From positions 1-8,198 of the forward strand of contig JACQQR010000124.1 of the NCBI GenBank assembly GCA_016206875.1: a stretch of 8,198 nucleotides of DNA, read 5' to 3'. Source of the DNA: Candidatus Omnitrophota bacterium. Lineage in GTDB: Bacteria; Omnitrophota; Omnitrophia; Omnitrophales; JACROU01. Both the position numbers and the translations under genes were made by a program. Positions 1-6,275 of the stretch are shown piece after piece (the first letter of the stretch is position 1; the number at the start of each line of letters is the position of its first letter). The notes beneath the pieces were generated by a model. It searched no databases. It saw only the letters and a program-made list of their open reading frames with translations, and was not told the origin of the DNA.

Positions 1-3
1 GCC

Positions 4-119
4 TGTCACCCCTGAATGCGCCCGCCTCAGGCGGGTCCGCCGGGGCGGAAAAGCGGGGGTCCAGTGACTTCAAATTGCGTGGCAAAAGTCGCTGGATTCC
101 CGCTTACGCGGGAATGACA
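4..119. repeat. Composite palindromic repeat upstream of metG (dRS3-like end)
   Basis: A 116-bp palindromic unit with matching inverted ends (TGTCA at 4-8, TGACA at 115-119). Bases 55-70 pair with 86-101 in a 16-bp stem with three G-T wobbles. The right end, 96-115, fits ATTCCC-N8-GGGAAT and is an 8-bp perfect inverted repeat with a 4-nt loop. That pattern equals the published consensus of the neisserial dRS3 repeat, although similar sequences occur widely and common descent is not shown. The left arm is interrupted by the GC-rich double hairpin listed separately. The repeat ends just before the metG Shine-Dalgarno sequence. No protein gene is visible here. Palindromicity is seen directly; the mobile or dispersed nature is inferred from resemblance to known repeat families. 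Confidence 0.75.
22..52. repeat. Nested double-hairpin core, copy 1
   Basis: The segment reads CCGCC-TCA-GGCGG-GT-CCGCC-GG-GGCGG-AAAA, that is, two small GC hairpins side by side followed by four A. It sits within the left arm of the larger palindrome at 4-119. Nearly the same arrangement recurs at 8141-8172 inside alr, in a different outer sequence. Two copies with different surroundings suggest an independent insertion unit. Such GC-rich patterns can also arise by convergence, so the mobile interpretation is inferred. Confidence 0.6.
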
Positions 120-131
120 AGAGGGAAAATA

Positions 132-1643
132 ATGCCAAAACCTTTTTATATCACCACCCCTCTTTATTACGTCAATGACAAGCCGCATATCGGCCATGCC
201 TACACCAATATTTTGTGCGATACCTTCTCGCGTTTTCACCGTTTTATCGGGGATAAAGTATTTTTCCTCACCGGAACGGATGAGCACGGGGAGAAAATCG
301 ACAAAACCGCCAAGCAAAAAGGCATGGAAACCCAAGCCTTTGTCGACGGCATGGTTCCGCGTTTTAAAGAGTTATGGAAAATTTTAGATATTCATTCCGA
401 CGGCTTTATCCGGACCACGGATTTGTTTCATAAAAAAGCCGTCCAGGAGATTCTCCAAAAACTTTATGACTCAGGCGACATTTATGCCGGAAGTTATAAA
501 GGCCTTTACTGCACGCCTTGCGAATCGTTCTGGACCTCTTCACAGCTTGCCGGAGGAAAGTGCCCCGATTGTAAACGGGAGGTTCAGGAAATTACCGAAG
601 AAAATTATTTTTTCCGGCTCTCAAAATACCAGGATTGGTTGATTCATTATATCCAAGAGCACCCCGATTTTGTGCGGCCGGCGATGCGTAAGAATGAAAT
701 TCTTGGATTTCTCAAGGCGCCGCTTGAAGATTTGTGCATTTCCCGGCCGCGCGCACGCTTAAGCTGGGGGATTAATATTCCTTTTGCCCCCAATCACGTG
801 GTGTATGTGTGGTTCGATGCGCTTTCCAACTATATTTCCGCCATTGGCTATCCCGGAAAAATGAATGAGTTTCAAGAACTGTGGCCGGCCGACTTGCACA
901 TGGTGGGCAAAGACATTTTGCGCCAGCACACCGTGTATTGGCCTATCATGCTCAAGGCGCTGGGTCTTGAGATGCCGAAAACCGTGTTTGCGCACGGCTG
1001 GTGGACGATGGAAGGCGCCAAAGTGTCCAAATCGACAGGCAATGTGGTAGACCCTGCCGAGCTGGCCCAAAAATACGGACGGGATACGCTTCGATATTTT
1101 CTGCTGCGCGAAGTCAACTTGGGCATGGACGGCGCTTATTCCGAGGAATTACTCGTAGCCCGTTTTAATCGCGATTTAGCGAATGACTTGGGCAATCTGG
1201 TGCTGCGCTCTACGTCCATGCTGGAGCGCTATTTCGGCGGGAAAATCCAAATAGCCAGCGCCAAAAATTCCGAATTGCGCCAGCAGGCTTTTCGTTCGCG
1301 TGACGGAATGATTTCCGCCATGAAAAATTTGGATCCGCGCTCAGCCCTTTCTTCCATTTGGGAGCTCATCACCCGCGCCAATCGTTATGTGGAAGAAACC
1401 AAGCCATGGATTTTGGCTAAAGAAAATAAAATGGAAGAGCTCGCAACCGTGCTCACGGAATTACTTGAAGCCGTGCGTTACACCGGAATTCTTCTTGCGC
1501 CATTTTTGCCGGAAGCCTCCTCCAAAATTTGCTCTTCATTTGCCGTCTTGAATCCGGGCGCAAAAGATTTGGAAACCTGGGGAGCGCTTACGCCTTCCAC
1601 AACCATAGCGAAAGGCGCGGCGTTGTTTCCGAGGTCTTCATGA
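132..1643 (+). CDS. metG: Methionyl-tRNA synthetase
   Basis: Class I aminoacyl-tRNA synthetase that charges tRNA-Met with methionine in the cytoplasm, needed for both initiation and elongation. The 503-residue product starts MPKPFYITTPLYYVN and carries the HIGH motif at residues 19-22 (H-I-G-H) and the KMSKS loop as KVSKS at 297-301. Between them is a zinc-knuckle insertion with Cys127, Cys130, Cys144 and Cys147 (two CxxC pairs). The anticodon-binding helical domain follows, with the family sequence DLANDLGNLVLR near 348-359. The protein ends at LFPRSS and lacks the C-terminal EMAP/Trbp111-like tRNA-binding domain found in longer homologues; many bacterial enzymes lack it too. The start at 132 has GAGGG at 121-125 with a 6-nt spacer. 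An in-frame ATG at 75 would translate the upstream repeat and is rejected. The stop overlaps the tatD start by 4 nt. Confidence 0.97.
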   Translation: MPKPFYITTPLYYVNDKPHIGHAYTNILCDTFSRFHRFIGDKVFFLTGTDEHGEKIDKTAKQKGMETQAFVDGMVPRFKELWKILDIHSDGFIRTTDLFHKKAVQEILQKLYDSGDIYAGSYKGLYCTPCESFWTSSQLAGGKCPDCKREVQEITEENYFFRLSKYQDWLIHYIQEHPDFVRPAMRKNEILGFLKAPLEDLCISRPRARLSWGINIPFAPNHVVYVWFDALSNYISAIGYPGKMNEFQELWPADLHMVGKDILRQHTVYWPIMLKALGLEMPKTVFAHGWWTMEGAKVSKSTGNVVDPAELAQKYGRDTLRYFLLREVNLGMDGAYSEELLVARFNRDLANDLGNLVLRSTSMLERYFGGKIQIASAKNSELRQQAFRSRDGMISAMKNLDPRSALSSIWELITRANRYVEETKPWILAKENKMEELATVLTELLEAVRYTGILLAPFLPEASSKICSSFAVLNPGAKDLETWGALTPSTTIAKGAALFPRSS

Positions 1644-2401
1644 TTTTCGACACCCATATTCATCTGAACGTAGAAGCCTTTCAGGCGGATTTGCCGTCCG
1701 TTCTCGAAAATGCCCGCTCGGCCGGCGTGGGCACTTTCCTCAATGTGGGCATTGATTTTGCGCATTCGCGCGCAGCCGTTGAGTTTGCCTCCAAATATGA
1801 AAATATCTACGCCACAGTGGGACTTCATCCTCATGATGCCCGGCAATTTAACGAAAAAGATTTTGAGGAATTAAAAGCGCTTACGCATCATCCCAAAGTT
1901 AAGGCCATAGGCGAAATCGGGTTAGACTATTTCCGCAATCTTTCCCCGAAAGAAGTACAGCAAAAAGCGTTTGCCCGTTTTGTGGAGCTCTCAGGCGAGG
2001 TACGCCTACCCCTTGTTATCCACAGCCGTGAAGCGTATAGCGACGTTTATTCTATTCTCAAAACTTTCGGCGCGGAACACAAAGGCCTGATGCATTGTTT
2101 TAGTGGCACGAGGGAAGATATGGAAGAGGCGCTCAAGCTGGGGCTTTATATTTCCTTTGCCGGGCCGGTGACGTACAAAAAAAATCACTCGTTGCGTGAG
2201 TTGGTGAAGGCGGTTCCCAAAAACCGGCTGCTCGTTGAAACCGATGCCCCGTATCTTCCTCCCGAGCCGTACCGGGGCAAGCGCAATGAGCCTTCTATGA
2301 TTGTGGAAACGGTGAAAAAAATCGCCGAGGTCCGGGGCCAGGACATAGAGGCCGTCATACAAAGCACGGAAGAAAATGCAAAAACTCTTTTTCATATTTA
2401 A
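1640..2401 (+). CDS. tatD: TatD-family metal-dependent hydrolase (putative DNase)
   Basis: Predicted TIM-barrel metallohydrolase of the TatD/YcfH family, whose characterised members are magnesium-dependent 3'-5' exonucleases or DNases; the substrate here cannot be read from sequence. The 253-residue length is typical. The metal ligands of the family are in place: His6 and His8 (DTHIHLN), Glu92 (GEIGLDY), His128 (VIHSRE), His152 (MHCFSGT) and Asp202 (VETDAPYLPPEPYRGKRNEP). The start at 1640 overlaps the metG stop as ATGA, with GAGG at 1631-1634 and a 5-nt spacer. The upstream in-frame ATG at 1529 lies inside metG and would add 37 residues before the conserved N-terminus. A metG-tatD pair is a common bacterial arrangement. 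The 3' end overlaps the next gene by 26 nt, pointing to one transcript. Confidence 0.95.
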   Translation: MIFDTHIHLNVEAFQADLPSVLENARSAGVGTFLNVGIDFAHSRAAVEFASKYENIYATVGLHPHDARQFNEKDFEELKALTHHPKVKAIGEIGLDYFRNLSPKEVQQKAFARFVELSGEVRLPLVIHSREAYSDVYSILKTFGAEHKGLMHCFSGTREDMEEALKLGLYISFAGPVTYKKNHSLRELVKAVPKNRLLVETDAPYLPPEPYRGKRNEPSMIVETVKKIAEVRGQDIEAVIQSTEENAKTLFHI

Positions 2402-3536
2402 ATATATATTCGGCGAGGCGGCCGTATTTTTCAGGCAGGAAAAGACTACGGCCTTTCTCCTGCTTTTGGTGGCGGCCATTTATGGCTCGGCCAATCTTTT
2501 TCAACACGAGCCTGCAAAAAACGAAAAGCCCTCCGAGGCCATGCAAAAAATAGAAGCAGCGGAAAAGATCATGAAAGAAAAGCAGTCCTCCGGCGAACTT
2601 CAGGCGTTTCTAAAGGAGAACGCGGGCCCTTTTGAGCTGGTGCTATTAGTTTTTGTTCCGCTTCTTTTGGCGGGAATGTTTGCGGGTGGCTTGCTTGTAG
2701 ACGTATTATTTATCAAATCAAGGATTGAGAAAAAAGAGTGGATTATTGCGGAGGTAGACAAGGGATGGTCCTCCCCGGGAGAACCATGCCTAAACGTAAT
2801 GAATATAAGCTGGGGAGTGACTGCTGTGATCAAAACCGTTATTTGGGTGCTCCTGGCGGGAATCCTGATTAGTTTTGCCATGATTGCATTACGAAAAGTA
2901 TTGGCTTTAGATAAGGAAACCTCGCGCAATCTCTTTCTTTTGGGGCATACAATTTTCCTCGATTTTGCCGCGCTCCTCATTCTCTTTTATCAAGCCGGCC
3001 CCGGAACACACGTTGCGGAAAATTTTTCGGCTTTGGGCTTGCGCTTTTCCCAATTTTGGCAAGATGTGCGGTTAGGGCTTGTTTCCTACTTGGCCGTGTT
3101 TCCGCTTGTTATTTTAGTGATGATGGCTGTGCTGGGCGTCTGCTATCTGGTTGGCTACGAGCCGGAGGCGCATCCGCTTGTGGAAATTTTTGTAGAAGAA
3201 GATTATAAAAATCCTTTGCTCATTTATCTTTCTATTTTTCTGGCTTGCACGGCCGGGCCGGTCATTGAAGAGCTGTTTTTCCGCGGATTTTGTTTTCCGG
3301 CTTTCAAAAAGAAATGGGGCCTGGCTTGGGGCATGATTCTTTCTTCAGCATTTTTTGCGGTGATTCATAACTCCATTTTTGCCTTTTTCCCCATTTTTAC
3401 GCTCGGCATGGCTTTCGCCTATGTATACGAAAAAAGAAAATCTCTTATGCCGGCCATTGTGATGCATATGACACACAACACAATTTTTATCGGATATTTT
3501 TTCATTTTGAAACGCGTGGTGCTGGACGCGCTATGA
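2376..3536 (+). CDS. CPBP-family intramembrane metalloprotease (Rce1/CAAX-protease-like)
   Basis: Multi-pass inner-membrane protein of 386 residues with the CPBP (Abi, Rce1-like) glutamate-type protease domain in its C-terminal part. The three active-site motifs are visible: EExxxR as Glu298, Glu299 and Arg303 (IEELFFRGF), FxxxH as Phe327 and His331 (FAVIH), and HxxxN as His364 and Asn368 (HMTHN). About seven or eight hydrophobic segments are seen, near 24-41, 87-112, 152-172, 187-206, 236-260, 281-296, 317-345 and 368-378. Two charged stretches, near 43-84 and 113-140, sit outside the membrane. The N-terminal half is an extension beyond the core domain. The start at 2376 lies inside tatD and has only a weak GGAAG at 2368-2372; no other Met precedes the first membrane segment, so this start is likely but not certain. 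The substrate is unknown. A second membrane protease gene follows across a repeat. Confidence 0.88.
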   Translation: MQKLFFIFKYIFGEAAVFFRQEKTTAFLLLLVAAIYGSANLFQHEPAKNEKPSEAMQKIEAAEKIMKEKQSSGELQAFLKENAGPFELVLLVFVPLLLAGMFAGGLLVDVLFIKSRIEKKEWIIAEVDKGWSSPGEPCLNVMNISWGVTAVIKTVIWVLLAGILISFAMIALRKVLALDKETSRNLFLLGHTIFLDFAALLILFYQAGPGTHVAENFSALGLRFSQFWQDVRLGLVSYLAVFPLVILVMMAVLGVCYLVGYEPEAHPLVEIFVEEDYKNPLLIYLSIFLACTAGPVIEELFFRGFCFPAFKKKWGLAWGMILSSAFFAVIHNSIFAFFPIFTLGMAFAYVYEKRKSLMPAIVMHMTHNTIFIGYFFILKRVVLDAL

Positions 3537-3538
3537 AA

Positions 3539-3629
3539 GGAGATAGGAGTTAGGAGATAGGAGTTAGGAAATAGGAGATAGGAGTTAGGAAAGTTTTTTT
3601 CTATCTCCTATCTCCTCCGTACTCCCTCC
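3539..3629. repeat. Heptad tandem array (GGAGATA/GGAGTTA) with inverted counterpart
   Basis: Seven consecutive 7-nt units occupy 3539-3587: GGAGATA, GGAGTTA, GGAGATA, GGAGTTA, GGAAATA, GGAGATA, GGAGTTA. A partial unit (GGAAAG) and a run of seven T follow. Positions 3602-3615 are TATCTCC twice, the reverse complement of the heptad, and 3616-3629 are a degraded continuation. The array can therefore fold back on itself, with the T-run in the loop. It begins 2 nt after the CPBP stop and fills nearly all of the 101-nt gap before the M50 gene. It does not look like a standard terminator because the T-run precedes the second arm. The units read AGGAG-like in sense orientation, resembling Shine-Dalgarno sequences, but lie too far upstream to serve the next start directly. 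Confidence 0.85.
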
Positions 3630-3637
3630 TAAAAAAT

Positions 3638-4243
3638 ATGGACATCATCTCAATCACTCTGTTCATCTTCATTTTCTTATTGACCATCATGCTCCATGAG
3701 CTGGCCCATGGCCTGGTGGCTTCGACCTTGGGCGACAACACGGCACGGCTAGCGGGCCGCATCACTTTGAACCCGCTCAAACATATCGATCCCCTTTGGA
3801 CCGTGGTATTTCCGCTTATTTTGTTTTCTTTAGGTCTTCCGGTTATCGGCATGGCCAAACCCGTTCCGGTAAATTATGCGAACTTACATCATCCCAAGCG
3901 GGATATGGTTTGGGTGGCGGTGGCTGGGCCGGTCACAAATTTTCTATTGGCAAGCCTTCTTGTCGTCTTGTATAAAGCTAGCGCAGTGACTGTGTTTCTT
4001 TACTGCATTTACTTTAATTTAGGCCTGGCGCTGTTTAATTTGCTGCCCATTCCGCCCTTGGACGGCTCACGGGTGCTGGTGGGGCTGGTGCCTAATGTCA
4101 TCGGCATTTGGATTTGGCGCATGGAGTATGCCGGGTTTTTAATTGTGCTAGTGCTTTTTTACTTGGGTTGGCTGACGCAACTCATTATTCCCGGAATTAA
4201 TTTTTTCTGCAGATTTTTTGATATTCCTTCTTTGTCATTCTGA
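3638..4243 (+). CDS. Site-2-protease-family (M50) membrane metalloprotease
   Basis: A small M50-family zinc metalloprotease of 201 residues, predicted to cut within the membrane. The zinc site HExxH is His20, Glu21 and His24 (LHELAHG) in the first transmembrane segment. The second family motif, N-x-x-P-x-P-P-L-D-G, is at 134-143 (NLLPIPPLDG), where Asp142 would be the third metal ligand. Hydrophobic segments lie near 4-27, 53-72, 91-112, 115-136 and 164-186. There is no PDZ domain, so it resembles the short YwhC-like group rather than RseP. The start at 3638 has no Shine-Dalgarno sequence, but the next Met (residue 18) would remove the first membrane segment, so 3638 is retained. Its stop codon lies within the repeat-like sequence that precedes mtnA. 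Physiological substrate unknown. Confidence 0.9.
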   Translation: MDIISITLFIFIFLLTIMLHELAHGLVASTLGDNTARLAGRITLNPLKHIDPLWTVVFPLILFSLGLPVIGMAKPVPVNYANLHHPKRDMVWVAVAGPVTNFLLASLLVVLYKASAVTVFLYCIYFNLGLALFNLLPIPPLDGSRVLVGLVPNVIGIWIWRMEYAGFLIVLVLFYLGWLTQLIIPGINFFCRFFDIPSLSF

Positions 4244-4248
4244 GGAGC
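4233..4248 (+). repeat. Repeat-like fragment spanning the M50 stop and mtnA ribosome binding site
   Basis: The 16 bases TGTCATTCTGAGGAGC resemble the start of a short dispersed repeat (GTCATTCTGAGGAGCG...) that I recall from many bacterial genomes. The stretch contains the TGA stop of the M50 gene (4241-4243) and the GAGGAG used by mtnA. Only this fragment is present and no inverted partner is seen nearby, so the assignment to a repeat family rests on recognition of the sequence and is tentative. Confidence 0.4.
4242..4247 (+). promoter_or_regulatory. Strong Shine-Dalgarno sequence deciding the mtnA start
   Basis: GAGGAG lies 6 nt before the ATG at 4254 and overlaps the stop codon of the upstream gene. 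It excludes the upstream in-frame ATG at 4218, which would add 12 residues without family similarity. The overlap with the stop suggests translational coupling between the M50 gene and mtnA. Confidence 0.8.
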
Positions 4249-4253
4249 CGGTT

Positions 4254-5306
4254 ATGATCAAAGCATGCATCACCACAGTGAATTGGCAAAAGGGCAGACT
4301 CCGGATTTTGGATCAAACGCTTCTTCCCAATCAAGTCCGCTTTATTTCCTGCCCGCGCGTAAACCAGGTGCATGAGGCCATCCGAAACCTCCGTGTGCGC
4401 GGGGCGCCCGCCATCGGCGTGTGCGCCGGCTGGGGCGTGTATCTGGGTATGAAGCATTCCCAGGCCAAAAATCGTGAAGCATTTCTAAAAGAATTAACGC
4501 GGGTCACTTCCTATTTAGCTACCAGCCGTCCTACGGCGGTGAATTTATTTTGGGCGCTTCGCCGGATGAAAAATGCCGGCGGCTATGAACGGAAAACACC
4601 TTTTGACGTAAAAAAAGCAAAAAAGATTTTGTACGAGGAAGCCAGGCGCATTGAGCTTGAGGATAAAGAACTTTGCCGGAGAATCGGCCGTTTCGGCCAA
4701 AAGCTTCTCCGGAGCGGGGACACAGTGCTTACGCATTGCAATGCCGGAAGTCTTGCCACCGCAGGGACAGGTACGGCTCTTTCCTTGATTTATGAGGCGA
4801 AAAGGAAAGGCAAGCGCCTGCACGTGATTGCCGATGAAACCCGCCCTCTGCTTCAAGGCGCGCGCCTTACCGCCTGGGAACTCATGCAAAATAAAATTCC
4901 TGTTACCCTGATTTGCGACAGCATGGCCGGCGCGCTCATGGCCCAGGGAAAAATAAATAAAATTGTTGTGGGCGCCGACCGCATTGCCGCCAATGGCGAC
5001 ACGGCCAATAAAATCGGCACGTATTCGGTGGCGGTGCTCGCCAAGCACCATAACATTCCTTTTTTTGTGGCAGCGCCGGTTTCCACATTTGATTTTTCTA
5101 CTTCTGACGGGAGCCATATTCCCATTGAAGAGCGCCATGCGGATGAAATTCGAAACGGATTCGGCAATTGGACGGCGCCGAAAAAAGTGCCTGTGCATAA
5201 CCCCGCTTTTGATGTAACGCCTCATGAACTCATCACGGCTATTGTCACAGACCGAGGCGTATTTTATCCGCCGTTTCAACAATCCTTACAAGCGCTCAAA
5301 CAATGA
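4254..5306 (+). CDS. mtnA: S-methyl-5-thioribose-1-phosphate isomerase
   Basis: Predicted to isomerise 5-methylthioribose 1-phosphate to 5-methylthioribulose 1-phosphate in methionine salvage, a cytoplasmic step. The 350-residue length is normal for the family. Key features are LDQTLLP at 19-25, the phosphate-binding RVRGAPAIG at 47-55, catalytic Cys162 in THCNAGSLATAGTGTAL, Asp242 in VGADRIAANGDTANKIGTY, and the C-terminal NPAFDVTPHELITAI at 316-330. These separate it from the related eIF2B-like and ribose-1,5-bisphosphate isomerase groups, although a side role in a methylthioribose or 5-deoxyribose shunt cannot be excluded. No other salvage genes (mtnK, mtnB, mtnC, mtnD) are in the window. 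Its stop overlaps the thiL start by 4 nt (ATGA). Confidence 0.95.
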   Translation: MIKACITTVNWQKGRLRILDQTLLPNQVRFISCPRVNQVHEAIRNLRVRGAPAIGVCAGWGVYLGMKHSQAKNREAFLKELTRVTSYLATSRPTAVNLFWALRRMKNAGGYERKTPFDVKKAKKILYEEARRIELEDKELCRRIGRFGQKLLRSGDTVLTHCNAGSLATAGTGTALSLIYEAKRKGKRLHVIADETRPLLQGARLTAWELMQNKIPVTLICDSMAGALMAQGKINKIVVGADRIAANGDTANKIGTYSVAVLAKHHNIPFFVAAPVSTFDFSTSDGSHIPIEERHADEIRNGFGNWTAPKKVPVHNPAFDVTPHELITAIVTDRGVFYPPFQQSLQALKQ

Positions 5307-6244
5307 AATCTATCGGTCAAATCGGTGAATTCGGGCTTATTGAACGAATTCGCAAAAAAATTAAATCCTCGCGCGATATTATTCTCGGTGCAGGTGATGA
5401 CGCCGCCGTAATGCGTCCTCCGCAAGGCTATGAACTCGTCACCACCGATGCCTTGGTCGATGGCGTAGATTTTGAGCTCGGGAAAACACCGGCGCGCCTC
5501 GTGGGCCGGAAACTATTGGCCATTAATTTAAGTGATATTGCCGCCATGGCCGGCTTGCCTAAATATGCCGTAGTTTCTATGGGGCTCGTTGCGCGTCTGT
5601 CCATTCAATGGGTGGACGAATTTCTTTCCGGATTATTGGACATGGCTAAAAAATATCATGTGGCTTTGGTCGGCGGCGATATTTCCCGGGCCAAGGAGCT
5701 TTGGGCAAGCCTCGCGCTCGCCGGAGAGACGGGCCCGGGGCGCCAATGGGTGGGACGTGGAGGGGCGAAGCCGGGAGACGCTATTTTTGTCACAGGGGCT
5801 TTAGGCGGCTCGATATCGGGCAAGCACCTGCGCTTTGAGCCGAGAATCAAGGAGGCGCGCTGGTTAGCCCGGCGATTTTATCCCACCTCGATGATCGACA
5901 TTTCTGATGGATTTTTGCAGGATATCGGGCATATTCTCTCGCAGTCAGGTGTGGGCGCTGAAATATATGCCGGCCAAATTCCCGTTTCACGCGCCGCAAA
6001 AACGCTGTCAAAACAATTCAAGAAAGGCAAAAGCCCGCTCGAGCATGCGCTTACCGATGGGGAAGATTTTGAATTGATTTTTACTGTGAGTGAAAAAATA
6101 TCCCGGAAAATTCCGAAACAAGTACACGGAACACCGCTCTGGCGCGTGGGAAAAATTTTAAAAGAAAAACAACTTATTTTGTTTGAGTCGGAAAAGCGTG
6201 ATAAAAAAATAAATATTTCAAAAAAAGGATTTCAGCATTTTTGA
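5303..6244 (+). CDS. thiL: Thiamine-monophosphate kinase
   Basis: ATP-dependent kinase that converts thiamine monophosphate to thiamine diphosphate, the last step of cofactor synthesis, in the cytoplasm. The product has 313 residues and the PurM/AIRS-like fold is indicated by the ordered family motifs: GAGDDAAVM at 29-37, TTDALVDGVDF at 47-57, NLSDIAAMAG at 75-84, VGGDISRA at 123-130, GDAIFVTGALGGS at 158-170, MIDISDGFLQDIGHIL at 197-212 and LTDGEDFELIF at 250-260. The acidic residues in these motifs bind magnesium and ATP in characterised homologues. The start overlaps the mtnA stop and has no clear Shine-Dalgarno sequence, so translation probably depends on coupling to mtnA. The last 30 or so codons are A-rich and lysine-rich. 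No other thiamine genes are present in the window. Confidence 0.96.
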   Translation: MKSIGQIGEFGLIERIRKKIKSSRDIILGAGDDAAVMRPPQGYELVTTDALVDGVDFELGKTPARLVGRKLLAINLSDIAAMAGLPKYAVVSMGLVARLSIQWVDEFLSGLLDMAKKYHVALVGGDISRAKELWASLALAGETGPGRQWVGRGGAKPGDAIFVTGALGGSISGKHLRFEPRIKEARWLARRFYPTSMIDISDGFLQDIGHILSQSGVGAEIYAGQIPVSRAAKTLSKQFKKGKSPLEHALTDGEDFELIFTVSEKISRKIPKQVHGTPLWRVGKILKEKQLILFESEKRDKKINISKKGFQHF

Positions 6245-6268
6245 TTCCCCTCTTCAAGGGGGGAATTA
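6242..6268. repeat. Short palindrome between thiL and tsaE
   Basis: Positions 6242-6252 pair with 6258-6268 in an 11-bp stem with two G-T wobbles, closed by a 5-nt loop. The core reads ATTCCCC...GGGGAAT. It starts on the thiL stop codon. The right arm contains the only purine-rich stretch upstream of tsaE (GGGGGGA, 6258-6264), ending 11 nt before the ATG, so the hairpin may mask the ribosome binding site. It is not followed by a T-run and does not look like a terminator. Sequences of this form occur as dispersed palindromes in other genomes, which I state from recognition only. Confidence 0.65.
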
Positions 6269-6275
6269 CACACGT

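Noticed and set aside
75..131. Upstream in-frame ATG for metG, adding residues with the pattern RWIPAYAGMT
   Set aside because: These codons are a translation of the palindromic repeat; the start at 132 has a good Shine-Dalgarno sequence and gives the family N-terminus.
1478..1846. A 122-codon minus-strand open frame across the metG/tatD junction
   Set aside because: Both genes underneath have strong family motifs, and the antisense product shows no recognisable features.
2177..2184. Run of eight A in tatD as a possible programmed slippage or phase-variation site
   Set aside because: The frame continues normally on both sides with conserved TatD motifs, and A-rich lysine codons are common in this sequence; no alternative product is suggested.
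3567..3615. Rho-independent terminator after the CPBP gene
   Set aside because: The T7 run lies in the loop before the second arm rather than after the stem, so the classic stem then T-tract order is absent on the + strand.
3539..3629. CRISPR-like array
   Set aside because: Units are contiguous 7-nt heptads without spacers; no cas genes are present.
4676..4711. Two-part hairpin within mtnA (CCGGAGAA...TTCTCCGG enclosing GGCCG-TTT-CGGCC)
   Set aside because: It falls in a conserved stretch of MtnA with ordinary codons and has no second copy in the window; chance or coding constraint explains it.
4545..5282. A 245-codon open frame on the minus strand opposite mtnA
   Set aside because: It lies entirely within mtnA, whose motifs are unambiguous; the product is rich in His, Arg and Cys, has no recognisable domain and has no supporting start signals. 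It is an antisense shadow.
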